From Klebsiella aerogenes (GTDB taxonomy: Bacteria; Pseudomonadota; Gammaproteobacteria; Enterobacterales; Enterobacteriaceae): a stretch of 64,000 nt of DNA. The stretch is taken from positions 992,001 to 1,056,000 of the forward strand of contig CP119076.1 of NCBI GenBank assembly GCA_029027985.1, given 5' to 3'. Below the pieces are notes generated by a model that was not told the origin of the DNA, searched no databases, and worked only from the letters and a program-made list of their open reading frames with translations. A program made the translations under genes and the position numbers. Below, piece by piece: positions 37,053 through 46,151 of the stretch (within the stretch, counting starts at the first letter, position 1; every line of letters begins with the position of its first letter).

Positions 37053-39350
37053 TTAAATCAGACCGGCCTGGTGAAACTCGTCAAATAACCGTTTAGGCGT
37101 CAACGGCAGCGTATTAATGGCGACGCCGGTTGCCATGCGGACGGCATTACGAATCGCGGCTGCGACGGGGATGATTGGCGGCTCTCCCAGTGATTTATGT
37201 CCATAAGCGGATTGGGGTTCCTGGGTTTCAACAAAAGCGCCTTCCAGATGCGGGAGATCCAGCATGGTTGGCATTTTGTAATCCAGTAAATTGGGGTTAC
37301 GCACAATGCCGCTTTCGGCATCAATGATCATCTCTTCGAATAACGCCCAGCCGATACCCATGCCCATCCCGCCGTGTACCTGGCCTTCCGCCAGCATGGA
37401 ATTGAGAATGCGGCCAGAATCGTGCATGTTGAGAATGCGATTGATAGTCACTTTGCACAGCGCAATATCTACGCTCAGATCGACAAAAGTGCAGCCAAAA
37501 GCAGGGGGGTTACTGGTGGTTTTTACTGAGCTTTCTGCCGACAGCTGGCCGCCGCGATCCATGTGATAAAACGCATCCATGGCCAAATCCTGCATTGACA
37601 GCAGTGGAGTATCCGGGCGATCGACAAAGACAACATTGCCGTTATTCATCGTCAGGCTCATGACGGACTGATGGAGCATCGCAGCGGCATGGACGAGGAT
37701 CTTTTCTTTTAGCTGCAATGCGGCGCTACGCAGCGCTGGCGCGGCGACATAGCTTTGACGAGACGCAAATGCACCCGGATCAAACGGTGTGATATCCGTA
37801 TCTTGTGTTGATATAACGTGAACATAACTCACCGGAACGCCAAGGGTTTCCGCCACCATCTGTGAAAAGACGGTATCTGCGCCCTGGCCGATTTCGGTTG
37901 CTCCGCTCTGTACGTTAATGGTGCCATCCTGGTTCATCAACAAGCGAGCCCCGGCGATTTCTACCCCGACCGGCCAGGTATTGGAGGTATAGCTGAAACA
38001 GGCTACGCCGACGCCCCGACGGATATTTCCCTGCTGATTTTGACAATCGGCGCGTCGTTTATCCCATTCAAACAGCGTGCGGCCTTTGCGCAGGCACTCC
38101 TGTAACCCGGCGCTGTAAATAGTTTTTCCGGTCAGTGGGTTTTTATCCCCTTCGATGGCGGCGTTATGCAGGCGAACATCCACAGGATCAAGCCCTAGCT
38201 CGGCAGCGGCGTCATCCAGCATAGATTCAACGGCAAAAACCACCTGTGGTGCGCCGTATCCGCGCATGGCGCCTGCCGATGGCAGGTTGGTGTAACAGGT
38301 TTTTGAGCGGTAGCCGAAGGCGCTGCGCGGATAGAGATAGGCGACTTTATTGCCCCCGGCGGAGGCGATAGAGTGGCCGTGTGAGGCGTAGGCGCCGGTA
38401 TTTGAAAGTACGTCCAGGCTATATCCTTTTAACGTACCGTCGCGGTCAATCCCGAGCTGCCCGTTCAGCGTGAAGGCGTGCCGGGTCCGGGAGGCCAGGA
38501 AACACTCTTCGCGGCTTAACGACACTTTCACGGGAATACCGCCCAGTTTTGTGGTCAGAAACGCGGCCATTGGCTCTTCCAGAACGTCCTGTTTATTGCC
38601 AAAACCGCCGCCAATATAAGGTTTGATGATACGAACCTTTGACCAGGCGATCCCCAATGATTGGGCGACGACCCGACGGACGATATGAGGAATTTGCGTG
38701 CTGGAGACAATGGTGATGCGAGCTTCGTCTTCCATCCAGGCCAGGCTTGTCACGCCTTCCATGTGGCAATGCTGAATGACCGGTGTCTGGTAGTGCCCCT
38801 GTATTTGATAATCGGCCTGAGTAATGGCGTCTTGCACATTTCCGGTCGACATTTCGCTTTGGTTGAGCAGATTGCCGCCAGAATGAATGCTGACGGCGTC
38901 CGGGGAAAGGGCCGCTTCCGGTGTGGTGATGACCGCCAGAGGACGCCAGTCAACGTTGACTAACAGCGCGGCTTTTTCGGCGGTTAATTCATCTCTGGCG
39001 ACGACGATAGCCACAGCATCGCCATGGTGGCGTGCGTGACGGGTTAGCAGGAGTCTGTCGGCAACATCACGTTTATTTTCATCGAGCGTCCACGCGTGGC
39101 CTGCGGTGGCGAAAGGAATATTGGGAACATCTTCCCAGGTAAATATCGCCAGTACGCCGGGTAAGTTTCTGGCTGCGGAGCAATCAATATGCTCGGCATA
39201 ACCGTGTGCAATGGGGCTGCGAACATATTTCGCATAGCACGTGCCCGCCATCGTATAATCATCAGTATATCGCGCTTTCCCTGTGACTTTCGCGATAGCG
39301 TCGACGCGCATGCACGTATCGCCAGGCGCGGCCGTTTCCCGTGTTTTCAT
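37053..39350 (-). CDS. xdhA: Xanthine dehydrogenase molybdenum-binding subunit XdhA
   Basis: Catalytic subunit that hydroxylates hypoxanthine/xanthine at the molybdopterin centre. 765 residues from the ATG at 39350; the E. coli-type start MRVDAIAKVTG is an internal ATG at 39311. The longer start is chosen because AAGGAG lies 7 nt before it, while nothing like a ribosome binding site precedes the shorter one. Motifs: GKARYTDDY, RVVAQSLGI, PYIGGGFGNKQDVLEEP, LPSAGAMRGYGAPQ and the catalytic-glutamate loop KSLGEPPIIP at the end. First gene of xdhABC behind a -24/-12 promoter. Confidence 0.95.
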   Translation of the reverse strand: MKTRETAAPGDTCMRVDAIAKVTGKARYTDDYTMAGTCYAKYVRSPIAHGYAEHIDCSAARNLPGVLAIFTWEDVPNIPFATAGHAWTLDENKRDVADRLLLTRHARHHGDAVAIVVARDELTAEKAALLVNVDWRPLAVITTPEAALSPDAVSIHSGGNLLNQSEMSTGNVQDAITQADYQIQGHYQTPVIQHCHMEGVTSLAWMEDEARITIVSSTQIPHIVRRVVAQSLGIAWSKVRIIKPYIGGGFGNKQDVLEEPMAAFLTTKLGGIPVKVSLSREECFLASRTRHAFTLNGQLGIDRDGTLKGYSLDVLSNTGAYASHGHSIASAGGNKVAYLYPRSAFGYRSKTCYTNLPSAGAMRGYGAPQVVFAVESMLDDAAAELGLDPVDVRLHNAAIEGDKNPLTGKTIYSAGLQECLRKGRTLFEWDKRRADCQNQQGNIRRGVGVACFSYTSNTWPVGVEIAGARLLMNQDGTINVQSGATEIGQGADTVFSQMVAETLGVPVSYVHVISTQDTDITPFDPGAFASRQSYVAAPALRSAALQLKEKILVHAAAMLHQSVMSLTMNNGNVVFVDRPDTPLLSMQDLAMDAFYHMDRGGQLSAESSVKTTSNPPAFGCTFVDLSVDIALCKVTINRILNMHDSGRILNSMLAEGQVHGGMGMGIGWALFEEMIIDAESGIVRNPNLLDYKMPTMLDLPHLEGAFVETQEPQSAYGHKSLGEPPIIPVAAAIRNAVRMATGVAINTLPLTPKRLFDEFHQAGLI

Positions 39351-39401
39351 CTTCCACTCCTTGATATCAAGAAAATTCTTTTATTGCTAATAGATCAAAC
39401 A

Positions 39402-39417
39402 GGCAAAAGTTACGCCA
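39402..39417 (-). promoter_or_regulatory. Sigma-54 (-24/-12) promoter of xdhABC
   Basis: On the - strand TGGCGT-AACTT-TTGCC, with exact GG-N10-GC spacing and the invariant TGG and TTGC. Predicted start near 39390 leaves a 40-nt leader before the AAGGAG of xdhA. Confidence 0.65.
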
Positions 39418-39519
39418 GTCGGCAAAAAACAATATTAGAGAGTGAAGAAATGTGATGGTCTTTATAAAAATAGTGTGAATAAGGGGTAGGCAGAGGGGCG
39501 TTTTCTCTTTTATGAAATA

Positions 39520-39555
39520 TCATAATGATAAATATTTAATCATTATGAGATGATT
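39520..39555. promoter_or_regulatory. Putative enhancer-binding site upstream of xdhA
   Basis: Perfect 10-bp inverted repeat TCATAATGAT ... ATCATTATGA with a 9-nt AT spacer (39520-39548), running into ATGAGATGATT (39544-39554). The same 11-mer and the same TCATTAT half-site occur upstream of ygfM. Distance to the promoter is about 105-135 bp. Confidence 0.65.
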
Positions 39556-39679
39556 TAATTATATGGTGGTGAAAGTAATAAGGGAAAATAGATAACAAAC
39601 ATAAATTCCGGTTGAAATATATATTTCTTATATTTTCAATAGTGAAAAATAGAGTAGCAATTTATGAAGAGCTGGGGGA

Positions 39680-39708
39680 GAGTCGGGCGATTTCAGGCTG
39701 CCCGACTC
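39680..39708 (-). terminator. Stem-loop after mutS
   Basis: GAGTCGGGC ... GCCCGACTC, a perfect 9-bp stem with an 11-nt loop, starting 16 bp beyond the mutS stop. No long T tract follows on the - strand, so termination may be partial. Confidence 0.6.
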
Positions 39709-39723
39709 CCTTCTGCGACGTGA

Positions 39724-42285
39724 TTACACCAGGCTTTTCAGGCGATAGATCCACTCCAACGCCTGACGCGGGCTCAGCGAATCCGGGTCAAGATTCTCCA
39801 GCGCTTCCAGCGCAGGTGACGTCTCTTCCGGCGCATTGAGCAGTGACATCTGCGTGCCGTCGACTTGTGTCGCCGCGGCATTTGGCGAAATGCTTTCCAG
39901 TTCGCGCAGTTTCTGCCGCGCGCGCTTGATCACCTCTTTCGGCACCCCTGCCAGCGCGGCGACCGCCAGACCATAGCTCTTGCTGGCCGCGCCGTCCTGC
40001 ACGCTGTGCATAAAGGCGATGGTATCGCCGTGTTCCAGCGCATCAAGGTGGACGTTAGCCACGCCTTCCATTTTCTCCGGCAGTTGGGTGAGCTCGAAGT
40101 AGTGGGTGGCGAACAGGGTTAGCGCTTTGATTTTATTCGCCAGGTTCTCCGCGCAGGCCCATGCCAGCGACAGGCCGTCGTAGGTGGAAGTGCCGCGGCC
40201 AATCTCGTCCATCAACACCAGGCTATGTTCGGTAGCGTTATGCAGAATATTGGCGGTTTCGGTCATTTCAACCATGAAGGTCGAACGGCCACTCGCCAGA
40301 TCGTCCGCCGCGCCGACGCGGGTAAAGATTCGGTCGATCGGGCCAATCTCTACTTTCTGCGCCGGTACATAGCTACCGATATAGGCCAACAGTGCAATCA
40401 GCGCAGTCTGGCGCATATAGGTACTTTTACCGCCCATGTTGGGACCGGTAATGATCAGCATGCGACGCTGCGGCGCCAGTTGTAGCGGGTTGGCGATAAA
40501 CGGCTCTTTCAGCACCTGTTCCACCACCGGGTGGCGGCCTTCGGTAATACGAATGCCCGGCTTATCAATAAAGGTTGGGCAGCTGTAGTTCAGGGTCTCG
40601 GCGCGTTCCGCGAGATTCACCAGTACGTCCAGCTCGGCCAGCGCGTTGGCGCTGGCCTGCAGCTCGGCCAGATGCGGCAGCAGCATGTCGAACAGTTCAT
40701 CATAGAGCTGTTTTTCCAGCGCCAGCGCCTTGCCCTTGGATGTCAGAACCTTATCTTCGTATTCCTTCAGTTCCGGAATAATGTAGCGCTCGGCGTTTTT
40801 CAGCGTCTGGCGGCGCACGTAGTGAATGGGCGCATGCTGACTCTGACCGCGGCTGATCTGGATATAGTAGCCGTGTACGGCGTTGTAGCCGACCTTCAGG
40901 GTATCCAGGCCCAGGCGCTCGCGTTCGCGGATTTCCAGTTTGTCGAGATAATCGGTCGCGCCATCGGCCAGCGCCCGCCACTCATCAAGTTCTTCGTTAT
41001 AACCCGGCGCGATAACGCCGCCATCACGCACCAGTACCGGCGGCGCATCGATGACCGCGCGCTCCAGCAGCTCGCGCAGTTCGGTGAACTCGCCCATTTT
41101 CTCGCGCAGCTGTTGTACCGGCTGGCAGTTGACGTCGGCCAACTGCTCGCGCAGCAGCGGCAACTGCTGGAAGGCATGGCGCATGCGGGCTAAATCGCGC
41201 GGGCGGGCGGTACGCAGCGCCAGGCGCGCCAGAATACGTTCGAGATCGCCGACCTGGCGCAGCACCGGTTGCAGCTCGGTATAGCGCTCCTGTAATGCGC
41301 TGATGGTCTGCTGGCGCTCAACCAGCACGGTGGTGTCGCGTACCGGCATATGCAGCCAGCGCTTGAGCATACGGCTGCCCATCGGTGTGACCGTGCAGTC
41401 GAGTACCGAAGACAGCGTGTTGTCGACGCCGCCAGCGAGATTCTGAGTGATCTCCAGGTTGCGGCGGGTGGCGGCATCCATAATGATGCTGTCCTGCTGG
41501 CGTTCCATGGTGATGGAGCGGATATGCGGCAGCGAGGTGCGTTGCGTATCTTTGACGTACTGCAGCAGGCAGCCAGCGGCGCACAGGCCGCGCGGGGCGT
41601 TTTCCACGCCGAAGCCGACTAAATCGCGGGTGCCGAACTGCAGATTGAGCTGCTGGCGCGCAGTATCGATTTCAAATTCCCACAGCGGGCGACGGCGCAG
41701 GCCGCGGCGCCCTTCAATCAGCGAGGATTCGGCAAAGTCTTCTGCATACAGCAGTTCCGCCGGATTGGTACGCTGCAGCTCCGCCGCCATGGTTTCATGG
41801 TCGGCCGGTTCGCTTAGACGAAAACGCCCGGAGCTGATATCCAGCGTCGCGTAGCCGAAGCCTTTACTGTCCTGCCAGATGGCGGCTAGCAGGTTGTCCT
41901 GGCGCTCCTGCAACAGCGCTTCATCGCTGATGGTGCCTGGCGTGACGATGCGTACCACTTTACGTTCCACCGGCCCTTTGGTGGTGGCGGGATCGCCAAT
42001 CTGTTCGCAAATTGCGACCGACTCCCCCTGATTTACCAGTTTCGCGAGATAGTTTTCCACCGCATGATGGGGGATACCGGCCATCGGAATCGGCTCACCC
42101 GCGGAAGCGCCGCGTTTGGTCAGCGAGATATCGAGCAACTGCGACGCACGTTTAGCGTCGTCATAAAACAGCTCGTAAAAGTCGCCCATTCGGTAAAACA
42201 GTAGGATCTCCGGATGCTGAGCCTTCAGCTTCAGATACTGCTGCATCATCGGGGTGTGGGCGTCTAAATTGTCGATTGTGCTCAT
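39724..42285 (-). CDS. mutS: DNA mismatch repair protein MutS
   Basis: Recognises mismatches and small loops and recruits MutL. 853 residues, the E. coli length. Mismatch-wedge F36-x-E38 in RMGDFYELF, connector and lever domains, Walker [10 protein letters not shown], Walker B/signature [12 protein letters not shown], and a C-terminal tetramerisation tail ending YRLKSLV. The gene is complete and shows no frameshift. The region between mutS and fhlA is a known variable site in enterics; here it holds the hmu and sit operons. Confidence 0.99.
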   Translation of the reverse strand: MSTIDNLDAHTPMMQQYLKLKAQHPEILLFYRMGDFYELFYDDAKRASQLLDISLTKRGASAGEPIPMAGIPHHAVENYLAKLVNQGESVAICEQIGDPATTKGPVERKVVRIVTPGTISDEALLQERQDNLLAAIWQDSKGFGYATLDISSGRFRLSEPADHETMAAELQRTNPAELLYAEDFAESSLIEGRRGLRRRPLWEFEIDTARQQLNLQFGTRDLVGFGVENAPRGLCAAGCLLQYVKDTQRTSLPHIRSITMERQQDSIIMDAATRRNLEITQNLAGGVDNTLSSVLDCTVTPMGSRMLKRWLHMPVRDTTVLVERQQTISALQERYTELQPVLRQVGDLERILARLALRTARPRDLARMRHAFQQLPLLREQLADVNCQPVQQLREKMGEFTELRELLERAVIDAPPVLVRDGGVIAPGYNEELDEWRALADGATDYLDKLEIRERERLGLDTLKVGYNAVHGYYIQISRGQSQHAPIHYVRRQTLKNAERYIIPELKEYEDKVLTSKGKALALEKQLYDELFDMLLPHLAELQASANALAELDVLVNLAERAETLNYSCPTFIDKPGIRITEGRHPVVEQVLKEPFIANPLQLAPQRRMLIITGPNMGGKSTYMRQTALIALLAYIGSYVPAQKVEIGPIDRIFTRVGAADDLASGRSTFMVEMTETANILHNATEHSLVLMDEIGRGTSTYDGLSLAWACAENLANKIKALTLFATHYFELTQLPEKMEGVANVHLDALEHGDTIAFMHSVQDGAASKSYGLAVAALAGVPKEVIKRARQKLRELESISPNAAATQVDGTQMSLLNAPEETSPALEALENLDPDSLSPRQALEWIYRLKSLV

Positions 42286-42428
42286 AGGGTGTTATCCAGG
42301 TCCCTGATTTTTAATGGAGTGCGATTTTATTATTGTCGGCGTTATCGCATGAGGGAGACATGATAACGGAGATAGGCATTTGAGGGAAAGTGACGAAGTG
42401 AGCGTAGCGATCCGGATTCCAGCAAAGA

Positions 42429-42458
42429 CGCGCGGCCATGCAATAGCGAGGCCGCGCG
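42429..42458 (-). terminator. GC-rich hairpin after hmuV
   Basis: CGCGCGGCC ... GGCCGCGCG, a perfect 9-bp stem, 7 bp past the hmuV stop and followed on the - strand by TCTTTG. A probable terminator of the hmu operon. Confidence 0.65.
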
Positions 42459-42464
42459 GGAAAC

Positions 42465-43244
42465 TCAGGGCGCCAGATAGACCTGCGGGATAGCTTTTTC
42501 CGGATGCTGGCCCATTCTGACATCCGCGCCGTACCAGCGGCTGATGATCGGCTGTTGGATCACCTCCTGTGGCGTACCCTGCGCGACGACGTTACCCTGA
42601 TGCAGCAGCAGGATTCGGTCAGCCCACAGCGCTGCGAGATTCAGGTCGTGCAGAACGACGCAGACATGTAACTGGCCGTCGGCGGTCAGCCGTTTGAGCA
42701 GGCGCAACAGATGCTGCTGATAATAGAGGTCCAGCGCCGAAGTGGGTTCGTCCAGAAACAACCACCCCTGCGGCGCGCCGTCGCGCCATAGTTGGGCGAG
42801 GCTGCGAGCCAACTGTACCCGCTGCTGTTCGCCGCCGGAAAGCGACGGGTAGCGTCTGCCGCGCAGATGATCGCAGCCGGTCTCCGTCATGACTTCGCGG
42901 ATAATCTGCGGGTTTGCGGTCGTTTCCCACGGCGAGCGTCCCATGGCGATAACCGTTTCCACCGTCCAGTCAGCCTGCAGCTCAGTGCGCTGGAGCATCA
43001 CCGCCCGACGGCGTGACAGCGCCTGCGGCAGCCAGTCCTCCAGGCGCTTACCTTCCAACTGACGTTCGCCATCGTCCGGGGCGAGAAAACCGGTGAGTAG
43101 CCGCAACAGGGTGGATTTGCCCGCGCCGTTAGGGCCGATAAGCGCGGTCATCTCGCCGCCGCGCAGCGTCAGCGAAACCTGGTCGATCACCTGGCGCTGG
43201 CCGAGCCGCAGCGATAGCGCTTGCGCCCGATAGCATTTATCCAT
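42465..43244 (-). CDS. hmuV: Heme ABC transporter ATP-binding protein HmuV
   Basis: 259-residue ATPase that powers heme import through HmuU. Walker A GPNGAGKST (37-45), signature LSGGEQQRVQLARSLAQ, Walker B WLFLDEPTSALD and the H-loop VLHDLNLA are intact, with the FecE/BtuD-type layout. Last gene of hmuRSTUV, overlapping hmuU by 8 nt. Works at the inner membrane on heme handed over by HmuT. Confidence 0.95.
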   Translation of the reverse strand: MDKCYRAQALSLRLGQRQVIDQVSLTLRGGEMTALIGPNGAGKSTLLRLLTGFLAPDDGERQLEGKRLEDWLPQALSRRRAVMLQRTELQADWTVETVIAMGRSPWETTANPQIIREVMTETGCDHLRGRRYPSLSGGEQQRVQLARSLAQLWRDGAPQGWLFLDEPTSALDLYYQQHLLRLLKRLTADGQLHVCVVLHDLNLAALWADRILLLHQGNVVAQGTPQEVIQQPIISRWYGADVRMGQHPEKAIPQVYLAP

Positions 43245-44232
43245 TGATTCGTTTCTCCCGACGAAATATCAGCCACATGAACCACGGCGCGCCGAGCAGG
43301 CTGGTTAACAGGCCTACCGGCATCTCCGCGGGCGCGGCGACGGTGCGCGCCAGGGTATCGGCAATCAGCAGCAGAATCGCTCCCGCCAGTAATGAACCGG
43401 GGATCAGCCCGCGATGATCCGCCCCCAGCCACATGCGCATCAGATGCGGGACCACCAGGCCGATGAAGCCGATCACGCCGCTGATGGCGACCGCCGCCGC
43501 GACCAGTACCGCGCTGCACAACAGCAGCAGCCGCTGTAGCGCCCGCACGTTGACGCCGAGGTAGTGCGCCTCTTCATCGCCGAGCTGCAGCAGATTGAGG
43601 TATGACGCCATCCACCACACCGCGATCGCTGCCGGAATAATCAAGCTGGCCGCCACCAGCAGCGTCGGCCATTCGGCCTGGCCGAGGCTACCCATTCCCC
43701 ATAATGAAAGCTGGCGCAGCTGAGCATCGTTGCTCAGCCAGGCCAGCACGCCGACCAGCGCGCCGCATAATGCGTTAATCGCGATCCCCACCAGCAGCAG
43801 CCGCGACAGCGAACCGTCGCCCGCCCGGCTGAGGATAAAAATCACCACCATCACCGCCAGGCTGCCGATGAACGCCGCCAGCATCGGCATATACAGGGCG
43901 ATGAGCGCCGGTACCGACAGCGGCAGCACCAGCCAACAGGCCACCGCCAGCGCCGCGCCGCTGCTGATGCCAAGCAGCCCCGGATCGGCAAGCGGGTTGC
44001 GAAACAACCCCTGCATCACGCAGCCGGATAGCGCCAGCGCGGCCCCGACCAGCAGCGCCAGCAGGACTCGCGGCAGCCGGATCGTCAGCCAGATATGGCG
44101 CAGGATCTCATCGCCGGAGGGCAGCAGGTTGACCAGCGGTAGCCGCATCGCGCCGAGGGTGGTGGCGAACAGCGTCAGGGCGACCAATAGTAACGCCATT
44201 AACAGCAAATGACGGGCGAGGGTGGGGCGCAT
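43237..44232 (-). CDS. hmuU: Heme ABC transporter permease HmuU
   Basis: 331-residue FecCD-family inner-membrane permease with about ten hydrophobic helices. RLPRVLLALLVGAALALSGCVMQGLFRNPLADPGLLG (given in parts: RLPRVLLALLVG and NPLADPGLLGISSGAA) is the family hallmark near residues 53-93, and IGFIGLVVPHLMR the later one. One-base overlap with hmuT and 8-nt overlap with hmuV make the transporter genes tightly coupled. Confidence 0.95.
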   Translation of the reverse strand: MRPTLARHLLLMALLLVALTLFATTLGAMRLPLVNLLPSGDEILRHIWLTIRLPRVLLALLVGAALALSGCVMQGLFRNPLADPGLLGISSGAALAVACWLVLPLSVPALIALYMPMLAAFIGSLAVMVVIFILSRAGDGSLSRLLLVGIAINALCGALVGVLAWLSNDAQLRQLSLWGMGSLGQAEWPTLLVAASLIIPAAIAVWWMASYLNLLQLGDEEAHYLGVNVRALQRLLLLCSAVLVAAAVAISGVIGFIGLVVPHLMRMWLGADHRGLIPGSLLAGAILLLIADTLARTVAAPAEMPVGLLTSLLGAPWFMWLIFRREKRING

Positions 44233-45050
44233 CAGGGCAGTTGCTCCGCTTTATCCCGCAGCTCGGTAACCGCCTGCGGCGTGCGCGGGCCGAAGCCGAG
44301 CAGAGCCATATCGTCGATCACCAGCAGCTGTTTATGGCGGCCCGCCGGGGTTTGCGCCAGTCCTGGCAGCTTCCATAACCCGGCTTCGCCACCCATTCCT
44401 TTGAGGCCATCGGCGGAGATCACCACCAGATCCGCCTGGCTGGCGGCTACCCCTTCCTGCGACATCGCGCGATAGTGGTCGAAACCCTGCATCGCGTTTT
44501 GCAACCCGGCGGCGCTAATCGCGCCATCGGCGGCGGTGTGTTGCCCGGCAACCATGGTATTCATCCCGCCATGGCTGAGGATAAATAGCACCCGTTTCGC
44601 GATAGGCTGCGTGGGAATGGCGGCGATTTGCTGACGTAGCTGCTGGCGCAATACGTCGCCCGCAGGCGTTTTGCCTAACGCCTCGGCGATAACGGCGATT
44701 TTGTTATCGATGGCGGCGAGGTTATCACCGCCCGGCACGTTGACGACCGTAACCTTACTGTCCTGCACCTTTTGCAGCACCAGCGATGGCTGCGCCTGCG
44801 CGCTGGCCAGTACCAGCTGCGGGCGTAAGGAGAGGATCCCTTCGGCATTCAACTGCCGCAGGTAGCCGACGTCCGGCAGCTTCTGCGCGGCGGCGGGCCA
44901 GGTGCTGGTGCTGTCTTTCGCCACCAGTTGCTGCCCGGCGTTCAGCGCGTAGACGATTTCAGTGACGTCGCCGCCGAGAGAGACAATCCGTTCGGCGGCC
45001 GCGCTAGCGAACAGCGGTAGAGCGGCAAGCAGTATTAACCCGCGTTTCAT
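44232..45050 (-). CDS. hmuT: Periplasmic heme-binding protein HmuT
   Basis: Cluster of class III binding protein of 272 residues that carries heme from the outer membrane receptor to HmuUV. A signal peptide (LILLAALPLFASAAA) covers residues 1 to about 19; then ERIVSLGGDVTEIVYALN, the start of the TroA-like fold, and a conserved SHGGMNTMVAG in the middle. Starts at the ATG at 45050, overlapping hmuS by 4 nt; an upstream in-frame ATG at 45095 would extend into hmuS and bury the signal peptide. Confidence 0.94.
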   Translation of the reverse strand: MKRGLILLAALPLFASAAAERIVSLGGDVTEIVYALNAGQQLVAKDSTSTWPAAAQKLPDVGYLRQLNAEGILSLRPQLVLASAQAQPSLVLQKVQDSKVTVVNVPGGDNLAAIDNKIAVIAEALGKTPAGDVLRQQLRQQIAAIPTQPIAKRVLFILSHGGMNTMVAGQHTAADGAISAAGLQNAMQGFDHYRAMSQEGVAASQADLVVISADGLKGMGGEAGLWKLPGLAQTPAGRHKQLLVIDDMALLGFGPRTPQAVTELRDKAEQLP

Positions 45051-46078
45051 GCCGGTAGCCCTTCCGCGCACAGACGTGCCACCTGCGTACGCCACTGCGC
45101 TTGTTCCGGGTGACCCTCGCTGCGCTGGCCGTACAACTGGGCGATCTGCGTACCGTCTTTGGCAAACAGTTCGACGCTGGTGACGTGGCCATCGGAGGTC
45201 GGTTTGCGGGTCACCCAGACTTCATCAACGCTGTCTTCGCGCAGATGCAGGGTAAAGGCGCTATTGAAGATGTTGATCCAGCCGCGCATCGGCGCCAGCT
45301 TTTCCAGCGCGCCGGTGAAAATTTGCACGCAGCCGCGGTTGCCGACGAAAATCATGATTTCATTGCCGTCCTGGCGAACCGTTTCCAGCAGCCTTGGCAG
45401 CGCATGGTTGTCGATGTGGCAGGCGAGATCGTCGCTCACCAGGCGGAAGGCTTGCTGGCGGGAAAGATTGTGCTTACGCAGCAGGCCGAAGAACTGATGG
45501 ACATCGGTCATCGCGCGCCACTCGTTTTCCAGCGCCGCGCCGTCGGCGGAGTCGGCGTATTTCACGTTATCGGCCGGGCGAACAGTCAGGGGGGCTGACG
45601 GCGCCTCGCTGAATCCGGCGACGAGTGTCTCCCAGGCCGCCATATCGGTTTGCCCGGTTGCGTAGACCTTCAGCAGCGCGTCGCCGTGCGGGTCGAAGAA
45701 CTGAATGCTTTGGCGGCCATTATCGCTGAGATGGAAAACGCTGGACCACTGGCTGAGGAACAGGCGCAGATCGAGCGCACGCGGGTTAAGCACTAGCCCG
45801 GCGTGCCCGCTCAGGTGTTGATGGGTAAATTCGCCGACCTGTTCATGCACCGCGTACTCGTTACGGCAGATGCATTTGGTTTCGCCGACCTTCTCCAGGG
45901 CGGCGATAATCGCCCGCACGTCGTTGCTCAGGCGCACGGCATCGCGGCCAACGCGGGCGGCGGTCAACTCGGCCTCGCTAATCCCCATTTCAGCGGCGAT
46001 GTCGCGGGCATATTTGGCGGTAGAACTGGCCTTAGTGGCCTGGTAGCGCTGCCACAGATCGTTGTGTGCGTTTTGCAT
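45047..46078 (-). CDS. hmuS: Hemin-degrading/transport factor HmuS
   Basis: 343-residue cytoplasmic heme-binding protein of the HemS/HmuS/ShuS family, which receives imported heme and releases iron. Two similar halves make up the fold (KYARDIAAEMGISEAEL early; RLVSDDLACHIDNHAL and EIMIFVGNRGCVQIFTG later). Heme-ligand histidine candidates lie in the N-terminal EQVGEFTHQHLSGH region. Second gene of the operon, after a strong GC palindrome following hmuR, and overlaps hmuT by 4 nt. Confidence 0.94.
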   Translation of the reverse strand: MQNAHNDLWQRYQATKASSTAKYARDIAAEMGISEAELTAARVGRDAVRLSNDVRAIIAALEKVGETKCICRNEYAVHEQVGEFTHQHLSGHAGLVLNPRALDLRLFLSQWSSVFHLSDNGRQSIQFFDPHGDALLKVYATGQTDMAAWETLVAGFSEAPSAPLTVRPADNVKYADSADGAALENEWRAMTDVHQFFGLLRKHNLSRQQAFRLVSDDLACHIDNHALPRLLETVRQDGNEIMIFVGNRGCVQIFTGALEKLAPMRGWINIFNSAFTLHLREDSVDEVWVTRKPTSDGHVTSVELFAKDGTQIAQLYGQRSEGHPEQAQWRTQVARLCAEGLPA

Positions 46079-46106
46079 AATTCATATCCTTCTCTACGAT
46101 GAATAT

Positions 46107-46126
46107 CCCCGGCCCGCGGGCCGGGG
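46107..46126. terminator. Perfect 20-bp GC palindrome between hmuR and hmuS
   Basis: CCCCGGCCCG followed by its exact complement CGGGCCGGGG lies in the 73-bp gap between hmuR and hmuS. A stem this stable inside an operon should pause RNA polymerase or protect the hmuR mRNA, lowering hmuSTUV relative to the receptor. No T run follows. Confidence 0.6.
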
Positions 46127-46151
46127 TGCAGGTTTGTTATTATTCGGGCGA

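Larger units (their letters stand above)
39351..39723. other. xdhA-mutS spacer: sigma-54 promoter, inverted repeat and mutS end
   Basis: 373 bp without a gene and notably AT-rich from about 39440 to 39660. Holds the -24/-12 promoter of xdhA (39402-39417), its upstream inverted repeat (39520-39555) and a stem-loop (39680-39708) past the mutS stop. Nothing else recognised at 39556-39670. Confidence 0.7.

Noticed and set aside
37053-39350. Frameshift in xdhA suggested by its length above the E. coli form
   Set aside because: The 13 extra residues are only an upstream start with a good ribosome binding site; the frame is continuous.
42286-42464. Small gene between mutS and hmuV
   Set aside because: A 70-codon frame on - here overlaps the hairpin and the hmuV end and has no ribosome binding site or recognisable sequence; only the mutS upstream region and a terminator are supported.
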